From: an uncultured Prevotellaceae bacterium
GTDB lineage: Bacteria > Bacteroidota > Bacteroidia > Bacteroidales > Bacteroidaceae
Length of the DNA: 54,405 bases
NCBI GenBank assembly: GCA_902764705.1
Contig: CACWWZ010000015.1
Span: 1-54,405 of the forward strand
Reading direction: 5' to 3'
Each line of letters starts with the position of its first letter. The stretch's first letter is position 1. The notes beneath the pieces are model-generated. The model worked only from the letters and a program-made list of their open reading frames with translations, did not search any database and had not been told where the DNA came from. Shown here piece after piece: positions 5,951 through 15,364 of this stretch. Position numbers and translations under genes: made by a program.

Positions 5951-8482
5951 ATGACAAGCCAATTTTCACCAAAAGTATCTGAGATTCTCGCATTCTCGCG
6001 CGAAGAAGCCACTCGTCTGGCCAGCCAGAGCGTGGCTCCTGAACACCTCTTGCTTGGCATCTTGCGCATGAAGGACGGGCCGGTAGTGGATTTGTTCCAG
6101 CGGCTCGACATCAACCTACCGAATGTCAAGAGCGAACTAGAAACCCGCGTACGGAACGACGAGATAGGAATACCCATCTACACACAACAATTAGTATTAA
6201 ACGACCATGCAAGCAATATTCTGAAACTGGCTGTGCTGGAGGCCCGCCTGCAGCGCACGACGCGAGTGGAAGAGCAACATTTGCTGCTTGCCATTCTGCA
6301 CGACTCTGCAGAAAACGGTGCCAAACAAGTATTGGAAATGAACAACATGAATTATGAAGACGCCCTGACCATGCTCAGCGTCAAAAACGGCATAGGACTT
6401 CCCGAGGAGGATTACGAAGAAGAGGAGCAGAACGACGCTTCCGGCAGTGTGTCCGGCGGTTCTGCCACGGGGAAGGCAACCACAACCCAGACCCGACAGA
6501 CGAAATCGAAGACGCCCGCACTGGACAATTTCGGAACCGATCTGACCCAGCTGGCACTGGAATCGAAGCTCGACCCCTGTGTGGGCCGTGAGCAGGAAAT
6601 CCAGCGAGTGATTGAAATCCTGGGACGTCGCAAGAAGAACAATCCCATCCTGATTGGTGAACCCGGTGTGGGTAAGAGTGCTATCGTCGAGGGTTTGGCC
6701 CAGATGATTGCCTCGCGCCACTGTTCGCCCATGCTCTTCAACAAACGTCTGGTGACACTGGATATGACGGGCGTAGTGGCCGGTACCAAGTATCGCGGAC
6801 AATTCGAGGAGAGGATGAAAATGCTGGTGAAGGAACTGGAACAAAACCCCGACATCATCATCTTCATCGACGAGATACACACCATGATTGGAGCGGGTTC
6901 CGCTGCCGGTACAATGGACGCTGCCAACATCTTGAAGCCTGCGTTGGCCCGTGGCACCATACAGTGCATCGGAGCCACCACGCTGGACGAATTTCGCAAC
7001 TCCATTGAGAAGGACGGTGCCCTGGAGCGCAGATTCCAGAAGGTGCTGGTAGAACCGACCACCGACGAGGAGACACTCCAGATACTGAAGAACGTCAAAG
7101 GGCGCTATGAGTATCACCACCACGTGAACTATACGGACGACGCCCTCGAGGCATGTGTCAAATTGACAGCCCGATACATCAACGACCGCTTCATGCCCGA
7201 CAAAGCCATTGACGCTATGGACGAGACCGGATCGCGCGTACACCTGCAGCACGCCAGCATTCCACCCGAGATTACCGAGAAGGAGAAGGAAATCAAGGAT
7301 GTGAAGGAACGCAAGCAGCAGGCTGTCAGCGACCAGGATTTCATGCTCGCTGCCAGCTATCGCGACCGCGAAACCGTGCTGTCGCGCGAATTGCAGGAAT
7401 TGAACCAGAAATGGCTCGATGGCGAGGTAGACGTCCGCGAGAAAGTGACGGCAGAGGATGTGGCTGCAGTCGTGTCAATGATGAGCGGCGTGCCCGTGCA
7501 GCGCATGGCTCAGGAAGAGGGCATCCGTCTGAAAGGTATGGCCCAGGAGCTGAAGTCGCACATCATTGCACAGGACAAGGCCATCGAGAAAATGGTACGT
7601 GCCATCCAACGCAACCGCGTCGGGCTGAAAGAACCCAACCACCCTATTGGAGCCTTCATGTTCTTAGGACCGACGGGCGTCGGAAAGACCTATCTGGCCA
7701 AGAAACTGGCAGAGTTTATGTTCGGTTCTGCGGATGCGCTGATTCGCATCGACATGAGCGAATATACCGAGTCGTTCAACGTTTCACGACTGATTGGTGC
7801 CCCTCCGGGCTATGTTGGCTATGAAGAGGGCGGCCAGTTGACGGAACGCGTGCGTCGTCACCCCTACTCCATCGTGCTGCTCGACGAAATCGAGAAGGCA
7901 CACGGCAATGTATTCAACCTGTTGCTGCAGGTGCTGGACGAAGGCCGTCTGACGGATGGCAACGGACGTTTCGTGGACTTCAGGAACACTGTCATCATCA
8001 TGACTTCGAATGCTGGCACACGCCAGCTGAAAGACTTCGGACGCGGTGTGGGATTCAACACTAATTCGTCGGCGCTGATGCTGAACGAGCAGGACAAGGA
8101 GCACGCCCGCCAAATTGTGCAGAAAGCATTGTCGAAGCAGTTCTCGCCGGAATTCCTGAATCGTCTGGACGAAATCATCACCTTCGACCAATTGGATCTG
8201 GAGGCCATCAAGCAGATTATCGACATTGAGCTGAAGAGTCTCTTCAAGCGCATCAACGACTTAGGATACCAGGTGGAACTGAGCGACGAGGCCAAGCAGT
8301 TCGTAGCGGAAAAGGGCTACGACGTGCAGTTTGGTGCCCGCCCGCTGAAGAGAGCCATCCAAACGTACATCGAGGACGGTATCTCGGAGATGATTGTCAA
8401 CGAGGACCTTACCGACGGAACGACGATATACATCGACAAAGCCGCAGACAAGGAAGAACTAACATTTAAGGTTAGGAGTTAA
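5951..8482 (+). CDS. clpC: ClpC-type ATP-dependent Clp protease ATPase subunit
   Basis: The 843-residue protein has the full ClpC layout. A double Clp-N repeat (about 1-150) is followed by an acidic linker and then D1 AAA+ with Walker A GEPGVGKS at 236-243. A UVR-like middle region (QQAVSDQDFMLAASYRDRE) leads to D2 AAA+ with Walker A GPTGVGKT at 573-580, and a D2-small domain ends the protein. ClpC unfolds proteins and feeds them to ClpP in the cytoplasm; the middle domain marks it as ClpC rather than ClpA or ClpB. The start at 5951 gives the conserved N-terminus MTSQFSPKVSEIL. It follows the twin ABC ATPase by 12 bases, with no clear promoter between. No clpP or adaptor gene is nearby. Confidence 0.95.
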   Translation: MTSQFSPKVSEILAFSREEATRLASQSVAPEHLLLGILRMKDGPVVDLFQRLDINLPNVKSELETRVRNDEIGIPIYTQQLVLNDHASNILKLAVLEARLQRTTRVEEQHLLLAILHDSAENGAKQVLEMNNMNYEDALTMLSVKNGIGLPEEDYEEEEQNDASGSVSGGSATGKATTTQTRQTKSKTPALDNFGTDLTQLALESKLDPCVGREQEIQRVIEILGRRKKNNPILIGEPGVGKSAIVEGLAQMIASRHCSPMLFNKRLVTLDMTGVVAGTKYRGQFEERMKMLVKELEQNPDIIIFIDEIHTMIGAGSAAGTMDAANILKPALARGTIQCIGATTLDEFRNSIEKDGALERRFQKVLVEPTTDEETLQILKNVKGRYEYHHHVNYTDDALEACVKLTARYINDRFMPDKAIDAMDETGSRVHLQHASIPPEITEKEKEIKDVKERKQQAVSDQDFMLAASYRDRETVLSRELQELNQKWLDGEVDVREKVTAEDVAAVVSMMSGVPVQRMAQEEGIRLKGMAQELKSHIIAQDKAIEKMVRAIQRNRVGLKEPNHPIGAFMFLGPTGVGKTYLAKKLAEFMFGSADALIRIDMSEYTESFNVSRLIGAPPGYVGYEEGGQLTERVRRHPYSIVLLDEIEKAHGNVFNLLLQVLDEGRLTDGNGRFVDFRNTVIIMTSNAGTRQLKDFGRGVGFNTNSSALMLNEQDKEHARQIVQKALSKQFSPEFLNRLDEIITFDQLDLEAIKQIIDIELKSLFKRINDLGYQVELSDEAKQFVAEKGYDVQFGARPLKRAIQTYIEDGISEMIVNEDLTDGTTIYIDKAADKEELTFKVRS

Positions 8483-8515
8483 GGAAGTTAAAGAAGTTAA
8501 AGGTGTTTAAGAAGT

Positions 8516-9130
8516 ATGATAAAGATCATGATTAGCATTGCGTCACTCTGCCTGTTGGCACTGACAGTCGCTACCATTTCGTCGTGTGGTGCAGGAACCC
8601 TCTTGCAGACAGTAGGAAGCGGAGGTACCGTCGGCAACATCTTCACTAGTGTCATAGGACTCGACAAAGTGACAGAGCGCGGCCTTATCGGCACGTGGCA
8701 TTACGACAGCCCGGGCGTAGCCTTCACCAGCGAGAACCTGTTGGCTAAGGCTGGCGGTGAGGTCGCTGCCACCAAGATTGAACAGGAGCTGACGCCCTAT
8801 TTCCAGCAGGCTGGCATCACGTCGCAGAACACCAGTGTCGTGTTCAATGAAGACAAGACCTTCAGGGCCACCATAGCCGGAAAGAGTTTTGGCGGTACTT
8901 GGAGCTACGACGAAGCTCAGGCAAAAGTGACGCTGCAGGGACTGCTGATTACCGTAAACTGCTATGCCAAGCAGGAATACGGTGGCATTGCACTGCTCTT
9001 TGAGTCGAAGAAGCTGTTGACCGTCCTGCAGACAGTGGCCATGTTCAGCGGTAACACCACTGTACAGAAAGTGGGTGAACTCAGCAAAAACTACGACGGC
9101 ATCCGTCTTGGTTTCGACATGAAGAAATAA
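8516..9130 (+). CDS. Lipocalin-like lipoprotein (DUF4923 type)
   Basis: The 204-residue protein has a lipoprotein signal ending in ATISSC with Cys24 as the lipid anchor. The mature part contains LIGTWHYDSPGVAF and later GTWSYDEAQAKVTLQG, the beta-strand style of lipocalin-like DUF4923 proteins of Bacteroidota. The function of the family is unknown; location at the outer membrane or periplasm is inferred from the lipobox. It follows clpC by 33 bases and is closed by two hairpins, the second a clear terminator, so it probably ends the transcription unit that begins at the glycosidase gene. Confidence 0.75.
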   Translation: MIKIMISIASLCLLALTVATISSCGAGTLLQTVGSGGTVGNIFTSVIGLDKVTERGLIGTWHYDSPGVAFTSENLLAKAGGEVAATKIEQELTPYFQQAGITSQNTSVVFNEDKTFRATIAGKSFGGTWSYDEAQAKVTLQGLLITVNCYAKQEYGGIALLFESKKLLTVLQTVAMFSGNTTVQKVGELSKNYDGIRLGFDMKK

Positions 9131-9152
9131 ACTCAACTTTCGCTAGTTGAGT
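9131..9152 (+). other. Short hairpin after the lipoprotein gene
   Basis: A perfect 8-bp stem ACTCAACT/AGTTGAGT with a six-base loop begins immediately after the stop codon. It lacks a following T run, so it may protect the 3' end or slow transcription before the real terminator at 9191. Confidence 0.4.
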
Positions 9153-9190
9153 AAGAAGGTAAAGTAGTAAAGTAGAATGATTCTGCCCAT

Positions 9191-9226
9191 AAAAAAGTGA
9201 CTTCCGCAAAGAAGTCACTTTTTTAT
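9191..9226. terminator. Bidirectional intrinsic terminator
   Basis: A 14-bp perfect stem AAAAAAGTGACTTC/GAAGTCACTTTTTT surrounds a six-base loop. It carries A and T runs on both sides, so it can end transcription from both the plus-strand lipoprotein gene and the convergent phosphatase gene. Confidence 0.9.
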
Positions 9227-9230
9227 TTTC

Positions 9231-11303
9231 TTAATCAACCCGCAGACACAACATCGTCAAGTCGTCGTTAGGCTCGGCACCATTACGATGTTGCTCTACT
9301 TCTGCCATCAGTTTCAGAACGACCTTCTTGGCATTGTCTAACGACTTGTCGCTCAATATCTCGATGATGCGATCATCGCCAAACTGTACCTGTTCTTTAT
9401 TCTCAGCCTCGTTGAGTCCGTCGGAATAGAGGAACAGCGGTACACCCTTGATATTCTCAATCGTCTCGCCAACGAATTCCAACCCCGGCCACAGACCAAT
9501 CGGGGCATTCGACTCAACCTCCATGAACTTGGGAGGATAGCCCATGACGGGAGGATTATGTCCAGCATTGCAATAGTCCATGCGACCCGTCTTCAGGTTG
9601 ATAAGTCCCATAAACATCGTGACGAACATGCCCTGTTCGTTATTCTCGGTCAATGCATTATTCATACGGGTGGCGATATCAGCTGGTTTCATGTGTTCTG
9701 ATCCCAGCGTACGGAACATACGGTTCGCCTGAGCCATAAACAGCGAGGCAGGAACACCCTTGCCCGACACGTCACCCAGACAGAAGTAAAGCTCGTTGCC
9801 TTGCAACAGATAGCCGTACAAGTCGCCACCTATCTCCTTGGCAGGCGTCATAGCGGCATACATATCGATATTTTCGCGGTCGGGGAAGATATTCGGAACC
9901 ATCGACATCTGGATATCGCGGGCAATGCGCAATTCACTTTGAATACGCTCCTTAATCTGTGTCGTTTCCTCCAGCTGGTCGTAGGCCACTTTCAGCTTGT
10001 CGTGGGCGTCCTCTAATCGTCCGTGAGCTTCTTGCAAACGGTGAGTAGTTCTACGCTTGTGGAGCGTGAAGACGACGAAGAAGGTGGTGAGCAGACAAAA
10101 GGCAACAGCTGTTGCCCACATGCGATGCTTGGCCAAGTCCATCTCCTTCTGGGCTATCTCCGCCTCCTTGCCCTGCATGTCGTAGATGGTCGCCAGCTCG
10201 GCAATAGCGTTAATCTTCTGGCCCGTGATGGCCGAGTCGAGCACCGACAGAATGTGCTTGCCTTCCACACGAGCGGAATCGAAGCGACCAGCCATCTCGT
10301 TGGCTTTATATTTAGGCAACATAAACAGCTGGATATTCTCCAACGAGAGTTCCATACCCCAGTCGCTGAGTGCCTTGTCGAGGAAACGATAGTTATAGGA
10401 GGCCTCATGATAACGCTCGGCAACGGTCAGATAATCGTTGGCATTGATGCGTCCGGCAGGCGTCTCGGCATAGTTGGTCTTCTGGAAACGATCATAAGCC
10501 GCTGCAGCCTCTTCTTTCTTGCCCAGTTTGTATAAAGCAACGGCTCGCATAATCTCTATACGGCCCTGATATTCATCGAAATACTCGGTACGGGCGTCCG
10601 GACGCTGACGATACTTTTCCAACAGCATTTCCGTACGGTCAATCCAATAGATAGACTCCGCATAACGACGGGTATTGATATAGGCCTGACTGGTATAAAC
10701 AGTACCAATGACAGCCTCCTGGAAACCACGGCCTGTGGTATCTGTCTGCCAACGGTTGGCATAGTGTCCACGGGCAGTGATAAAACTTTCGTTAGCCTCT
10801 TTGTCCTGGCCCAGGTTCAACTGGCAACAGCCAATGTTATTCAGCAAAATGGCATAGTCGATGTCCGATCCGATTCCAGTTTCATCCATTTTTTTCACGG
10901 CAGGAATCGCAATCTGCAAAGAACCTTCATAGTCTCCCTTCACCAAAAGCAGCTCCGACAGACGGCGAGCCACCTTGTTATAGCTCAACTGATCAAGATC
11001 ATTCTTCACCGGATTGTCAAGCGCCTTGCGATAGCAAATCTCGGCCATACGGTACTGTCCCTGACGGTAGTATGACACACCACGCCAACGATTGGCATCA
11101 AGGGCAGAGATATCGCCAGTCATCTCGAAACTGTCTGTTACGACGCGCATGTACTCGTAGTCCTTCGTAACGCCCACAGCAAAAATCACACTATCGGCAT
11201 GGCTGGCACTTACTTCATGCTGCCGGTGATTCTGACAGGAAGCCAGATAGAGCATTGTGATAAGCACTATCACAGCAGCAGGAAGATGTCTTAACTTGTT
11301 CAT
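9231..11303 (-). CDS. TPR-containing SpoIIE/PP2C-type protein phosphatase
   Basis: The 690-residue protein begins with a signal ending in LASC, with Cys23 as a possible lipid anchor. Residues about 60-390 form TPR-like helical repeats (YYRQGQYRMAEICYRKAL, LLNNIGCCQLNLGQDKEA). A membrane helix lies at about 395-415, followed by a coiled coil and then a SpoIIE/RsbU-type PP2C domain from about 465. That domain carries the metal-binding motifs GGDLYGY, GDVSGKG, NAGHNPP and PNDDLTML. Such phosphatases dephosphorylate anti-sigma antagonist proteins in partner-switching pathways. Periplasmic TPR sensing coupled to a cytoplasmic phosphatase is inferred from the layout. No anti-sigma or antagonist gene is nearby. 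It has its own promoter in the divergent region shared with the S9 peptidase gene. Confidence 0.88.
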   Translation of the reverse strand: MNKLRHLPAAVIVLITMLYLASCQNHRQHEVSASHADSVIFAVGVTKDYEYMRVVTDSFEMTGDISALDANRWRGVSYYRQGQYRMAEICYRKALDNPVKNDLDQLSYNKVARRLSELLLVKGDYEGSLQIAIPAVKKMDETGIGSDIDYAILLNNIGCCQLNLGQDKEANESFITARGHYANRWQTDTTGRGFQEAVIGTVYTSQAYINTRRYAESIYWIDRTEMLLEKYRQRPDARTEYFDEYQGRIEIMRAVALYKLGKKEEAAAAYDRFQKTNYAETPAGRINANDYLTVAERYHEASYNYRFLDKALSDWGMELSLENIQLFMLPKYKANEMAGRFDSARVEGKHILSVLDSAITGQKINAIAELATIYDMQGKEAEIAQKEMDLAKHRMWATAVAFCLLTTFFVVFTLHKRRTTHRLQEAHGRLEDAHDKLKVAYDQLEETTQIKERIQSELRIARDIQMSMVPNIFPDRENIDMYAAMTPAKEIGGDLYGYLLQGNELYFCLGDVSGKGVPASLFMAQANRMFRTLGSEHMKPADIATRMNNALTENNEQGMFVTMFMGLINLKTGRMDYCNAGHNPPVMGYPPKFMEVESNAPIGLWPGLEFVGETIENIKGVPLFLYSDGLNEAENKEQVQFGDDRIIEILSDKSLDNAKKVVLKLMAEVEQHRNGAEPNDDLTMLCLRVD

Positions 11304-11332
11304 ATTAGTAGACTTGAATGATCTTTTCGTTG

Positions 11333-11366
11333 CAAAGGTACAAAAAGTTCTGAGTTTTCACGCAAA
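11333..11366 (-). promoter_or_regulatory. Promoter of the TPR/SpoIIE phosphatase gene
   Basis: On the minus strand TACCTTTG (11340-11333) is a perfect -7 box, 29 bases before the ATG. A TTTG at 11366-11363 lies 22 bases further up, slightly more than the usual 19-21. Confidence 0.55.
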
Positions 11367-11383
11367 AGTTTGGTTTTTTTTTG

Positions 11384-11391
11384 TACCTTTG
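11384..11391 (+). promoter_or_regulatory. Promoter -7 box of the S9 peptidase gene
   Basis: TACCTTTG matches the -7 consensus 20 bases before the ATG. No well-placed TTTG is seen for -33. It lies back to back with the divergent phosphatase promoter, so the two may influence each other. Confidence 0.5.
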
Positions 11392-11411
11392 CACGCAAAT
11401 ATTTAATAATT

Positions 11412-13685
11412 ATGAAAAAATTATTGACTTTCGTGGCGGTTCTACTGCTCTCAGTACCCGCTACAAGCAAGACATCAGAGAACGACGTGATAGGAAAAAG
11501 CAACATTAAACTGACCAGTCGGATGATGACTCCCGAGGCACTGTGGGCCATGGGCCGCATCGGCAGCTACGAGGCATCGCCTGACGGCCAGCATGTAGTG
11601 TATCAGGTTGGCTACTATAGTGTCAAACAGAACAAAAGCCATCAGGTTCTTTACGTGATGAACTGTGACAGCAAAGGCAGTAATCAACGCCTGCTCACCA
11701 CTGGCAGCAAGAACGAGACCGACCCCACATGGCTCGACGCCGAGACCATCGTCTTCATTTCCGGAGGTGAAATCTGGAGCATGAAGCTAGACGGAACGGA
11801 CCGCAAACAGCTGTCGAAGACCAACGGCGAGGTGGAGGGCTTCAAGTTCTCGCCCGACCGCAAGAAGGTTATTATCCTCAAGTCGCTGCCTTTCCACGAG
11901 GTTATCAAGGAGAATCCCAGCGACCTGCCCAAGGCTACGGGCCGTCGCGTGACCGACCTCATGTATCGCCATTGGGACCACTACGTGGAGAGCATCCAGC
12001 ACCCGTTTGTCTATAGTGTTGGTGACGGTTTTGCCGTCACCGATAATGGTACTGACATCCTCAATGGCGAGCCCTACGAATGCCCGATGGAACCCTTCGG
12101 TGGCATCGAGCAGCTAGCATGGAGTCCCGACTCGAAGACCATTGCTTATACATGTCGCAAGAAAACCGGACTGGAATACTCTATTTCTACCGATTCCGAT
12201 ATCTTCCTGTATGATATTGCCACAAAGGCCACGAGTAACCTCTGCAAGCCTGCAGACTATGTGGCTCCGAAGGTCGACCCCACCATCACCCTGAGAGTTC
12301 AGGCTGTCAACGCGCCTGAGAATCTGAAGAACAATGTGGGTTACGATCAGAATCCGCAATTCTCGCCCGACGGCAAATATATTGCCTGGCTATCGATGGA
12401 GCGCGACGGCTATGAGGCCGATCTCAACCGTCTCTGCATCTATGAGTTGGCTACAGGCAAAAAAGAATACGTCGACTGGAAAAGCGACGTTGAGTCCTTC
12501 TGCTGGGGACCCTATGAAGGGAGAGCAGACAAGGAGGGCAAGTACAGAAGTGGCAAGACAGCCACACTCACCTCTCCCCGCCTCTATTTCCTCAGCGTCT
12601 GGGAAGGCTGCTGCAACATGTACGCCGTACTTCACAATGGCGACATTGCCCAGCTGACGGAAGGATGGCACGACTGGACTTCGCTGCAGATGGCCAACAA
12701 GGGCAACGTCCTGCTGGCAACCCAACAGAGTCTGAGTCATCCCACAGACATCTATTATGTGATTCCTTCCGGGCGATTCGTCAAGCCAGGTAAGGCATCC
12801 AAGAACAAGGCATTCTTCAAGGCTAACGCTGAAACTTGCCAGATGACTCACGAGAACGACCATATCCTCGACCAGCTCACCTTCGGTAAGATGGAGCAAT
12901 ACTGGGTACCCACTACTGACGGCAAGAAGGAGCTGGTATGGGTCATGTTGCCCGCCAACTACGAGGAAGGCAAGAAATACCCCACCCTGCTATTCTGCGA
13001 GGGAGGGCCCCAGAGTCCCGTCTCGCAGTTCTGGTCTTATCGCTGGAACTTCCAGATGATGGCTGCCAACGGCTATGTCGTCGTGGCACCTAACCGTCAT
13101 GGACTGCCTGGCTTCGGACAGGAGTGGAAGGAAGAAATCTCGGGTGACTGGACGGGCCAGTGCATGCAGGACTATTTGGCAGCCATCGACTTTGCTGCTG
13201 ATAGCCTGCCCTACGTAGACCGCAACCGCCTGGGTGCCGTAGGCGCTTCGTTTGGCGGATTCTCCGTATATTACCTCGCTGGCATCCACGAGAAGCGCTT
13301 CAAGGCATTCATTGCCCACGACGGAGCCTTCAACCTCGCTGCCATGTACACTGAAACCGAGGAAAACTGGTTCTCTAACTGGGAGTACGACGAGGCCTAC
13401 TGGCACCGTCCCCAGATGCCTAACGCCAAGAAGACCTACCATGATTCGCCGCACAAAATGGTGGAGAAGTGGGACACCCCCATCCTCTGCATTCATGGCG
13501 AGAAGGACTACCGCATCAACTACACGCAGGGCATGTCGGCCTTCAATGCAGCACGTATGAAAGGTATTCCTGCCGAACTGCTCATCTTCCCCGACGAGAA
13601 CCACTGGGTATTGAAACCCCAGAACGGCGTGCTCTGGCAGCGCACGTTCTTCGACTGGCTCGACCGCTGGCTGAAAACAAATTAA
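11412..13685 (+). CDS. S9 family prolyl oligopeptidase (DPP/acylaminoacyl-peptidase type)
   Basis: The 757-residue protein has a signal peptide (MKKLLTFVAVLLLSVPATS). A WD40/PD40-like beta-propeller follows, with repeats such as FSPDRKK, WSPDSKTIAYT and FSPDGKYIAWLS. The C-terminal alpha/beta hydrolase domain carries the catalytic Ser613 in GASFGG, Asp699 in GEKDYR and His731 in DENHW. Enzymes of this type release dipeptides or acylated residues from peptides in the periplasm and suit asaccharolytic or peptide-using members of the phylum. The start at 11412 gives the signal peptide; an upstream frame from 11370 lies across the promoter. An MFS transporter follows after 20 bases, which suggests joint peptide breakdown and uptake, as inference. 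Confidence 0.92.
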   Translation: MKKLLTFVAVLLLSVPATSKTSENDVIGKSNIKLTSRMMTPEALWAMGRIGSYEASPDGQHVVYQVGYYSVKQNKSHQVLYVMNCDSKGSNQRLLTTGSKNETDPTWLDAETIVFISGGEIWSMKLDGTDRKQLSKTNGEVEGFKFSPDRKKVIILKSLPFHEVIKENPSDLPKATGRRVTDLMYRHWDHYVESIQHPFVYSVGDGFAVTDNGTDILNGEPYECPMEPFGGIEQLAWSPDSKTIAYTCRKKTGLEYSISTDSDIFLYDIATKATSNLCKPADYVAPKVDPTITLRVQAVNAPENLKNNVGYDQNPQFSPDGKYIAWLSMERDGYEADLNRLCIYELATGKKEYVDWKSDVESFCWGPYEGRADKEGKYRSGKTATLTSPRLYFLSVWEGCCNMYAVLHNGDIAQLTEGWHDWTSLQMANKGNVLLATQQSLSHPTDIYYVIPSGRFVKPGKASKNKAFFKANAETCQMTHENDHILDQLTFGKMEQYWVPTTDGKKELVWVMLPANYEEGKKYPTLLFCEGGPQSPVSQFWSYRWNFQMMAANGYVVVAPNRHGLPGFGQEWKEEISGDWTGQCMQDYLAAIDFAADSLPYVDRNRLGAVGASFGGFSVYYLAGIHEKRFKAFIAHDGAFNLAAMYTETEENWFSNWEYDEAYWHRPQMPNAKKTYHDSPHKMVEKWDTPILCIHGEKDYRINYTQGMSAFNAARMKGIPAELLIFPDENHWVLKPQNGVLWQRTFFDWLDRWLKTN

Positions 13686-13705
13686 AAATTAAGAATTAAG
13701 AAAAT

Positions 13706-15328
13706 ATGACACAAGCAATTCAAAAGACTTTGCGCGACTCTGCCGGCATGCGGTGGACCGCCCTGCTGCTGCTCGCACTGGCGATGTTCTGCAGCTACAT
13801 CTTCATGGACATTCTCTCACCCATCAAGGACCTGATGCAGGAGACCCGAGGTTGGGACTCCACAGCATTTGGTACCATGCAAGGCTCGGAGGTATTCCTT
13901 AACGTATTCGTATTCTTCCTTATCTTCGCTGGTATCATTCTCGACAAGATGGGCGTCCGCTTCACCGCAGTTCTCTCGGCAGCAGTGATGCTCGTCGGAG
14001 CCGTCATCAAGTGGTATGCCGTCAGCGAAAGCTTCATGGGTACAGGACTCGAGACTTGGTTTACTAACAACCTCAACTACATCCCCGTCTTCGACGAGTT
14101 GGGTGTGTCACCATTTTATCAGGGCATGCCCGCATCGGCTAAGTTCGCCGCCTGCGGATTCATGATCTTCGGTTGCGGCTGCGAGATGGCAGGTATCACC
14201 GTCAGTCGTGGTATCGTGAAGTGGTTCAAGGGCCGCGAGATGGCACTGGCCATGGGTTCTGAGATGGCACTGGCCCGTTTGGGCGTCGCCACCTGCATGA
14301 TTTTCTCGCCGTTCTTTGCTAAGCTCGGCGGCAGTATCAGCGTCAGCCGTTCAGTGGCTTTTGGTGTCGTGCTCATGTGCATCGCACTCATCATGACTAT
14401 CGTCTATTTCTTCATGGACAAGAAACTCGACAGCCAGACTGGAGAGGCAGAGGAGAAGGACGATCCCTTCAAAATCAGCGACCTCGGACAGATTCTTTCA
14501 TCCAGCGGATTCTGGCTTGTGGCACTGCTCTGCGTGCTGTACTATTCGGCCATCTTCCCCTTCCAGAAGTATGCCGTCAACATGCTGCAGTGTAACCTCA
14601 CCCTGACCGAACCTGCACAGGATTCCTTCTGGGCAGGCAGCAGCGTAACCATCATCCAGTATGTCATTATGTTGCTCGTGGCAGGCTTCGGCTTCGCCAG
14701 CAACTTCCAGAAGCAGAAGAGTCGCCAGTATGGCATGCTCGCCATCAGTATCGTCGCCCTCGTCACCTATTGCTATATGGGCTACATGCGCCAGTCGGCA
14801 GAGTCTATCTTTGCTGTATTCCCCCTGCTGGCCGTACTCATCACCCCGATTCTCGGTTCTTACGTCGACCATAAGGGCAAGGCTGCCTCGATGCTCATTC
14901 TCGGCTCGCTGCTGCTCATTGCCTGCCACCTGACGTTCGCCTTCATCCTGCCGCTCTTCAAGGAGTCGGCCGTGGGCGGCATTATCATTGCCTACGCCAC
15001 CATCCTCGTACTTGGCTCCAGTTTCTCACTGGTTCCGGCTTCGTTGTGGCCCAGCGTTCCCAAACTCGTCGACGCTAAGGTCATCGGTTCGGCATATGCT
15101 TTGATCTTTTGGATTCAGAACATCGGACTGTGGCTGTTCCCCCTGCTTATCGGCAAGGTGCTCGACGCTACAAACCCCGGTGTCACCGATCCTACCAAGT
15201 TCGACTATACCGCCCCGCTCATCATGCTCGCCAGCCTTGGTGTTGCTGCCCTATTGCTGGGCTTCGTGCTGAAAGCCGTTGATAAGAAGAAGGGCATCGG
15301 ACTCGAGGAACCGAACATCAAAGAGTAA
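13706..15328 (+). CDS. MFS transporter
   Basis: The 540-residue protein has about twelve hydrophobic helices, beginning WTALLLLALAMFCSYIFMDIL and ending LIMLASLGVAALLLGFVL. The cytoplasmic loop after helix 2 reads ILDKMGVRFTAV, the MFS loop motif. A longer hydrophilic loop near the middle (QTGEAEEKDDPFKISDLG) separates the two halves. The substrate cannot be read from the sequence. Its position between an S9 peptidase and a Rid-like protein on the same strand suggests a peptide, amino acid or organic acid substrate, but this is inference. The short spacers on both sides contain A-rich simple repeats rather than promoters, which supports co-transcription. Confidence 0.88.
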   Translation: MTQAIQKTLRDSAGMRWTALLLLALAMFCSYIFMDILSPIKDLMQETRGWDSTAFGTMQGSEVFLNVFVFFLIFAGIILDKMGVRFTAVLSAAVMLVGAVIKWYAVSESFMGTGLETWFTNNLNYIPVFDELGVSPFYQGMPASAKFAACGFMIFGCGCEMAGITVSRGIVKWFKGREMALAMGSEMALARLGVATCMIFSPFFAKLGGSISVSRSVAFGVVLMCIALIMTIVYFFMDKKLDSQTGEAEEKDDPFKISDLGQILSSSGFWLVALLCVLYYSAIFPFQKYAVNMLQCNLTLTEPAQDSFWAGSSVTIIQYVIMLLVAGFGFASNFQKQKSRQYGMLAISIVALVTYCYMGYMRQSAESIFAVFPLLAVLITPILGSYVDHKGKAASMLILGSLLLIACHLTFAFILPLFKESAVGGIIIAYATILVLGSSFSLVPASLWPSVPKLVDAKVIGSAYALIFWIQNIGLWLFPLLIGKVLDATNPGVTDPTKFDYTAPLIMLASLGVAALLLGFVLKAVDKKKGIGLEEPNIKE

Positions 15329-15364
15329 AAGAGTAAAAAGGTAAAATAGTAAAAACGAAAGACT

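Noticed and set aside
6197-7252. Minus-strand ORF of 351 codons opposite clpC
   Set aside because: It is a shadow of the conserved clpC reading frame and has biased, domain-free sequence.
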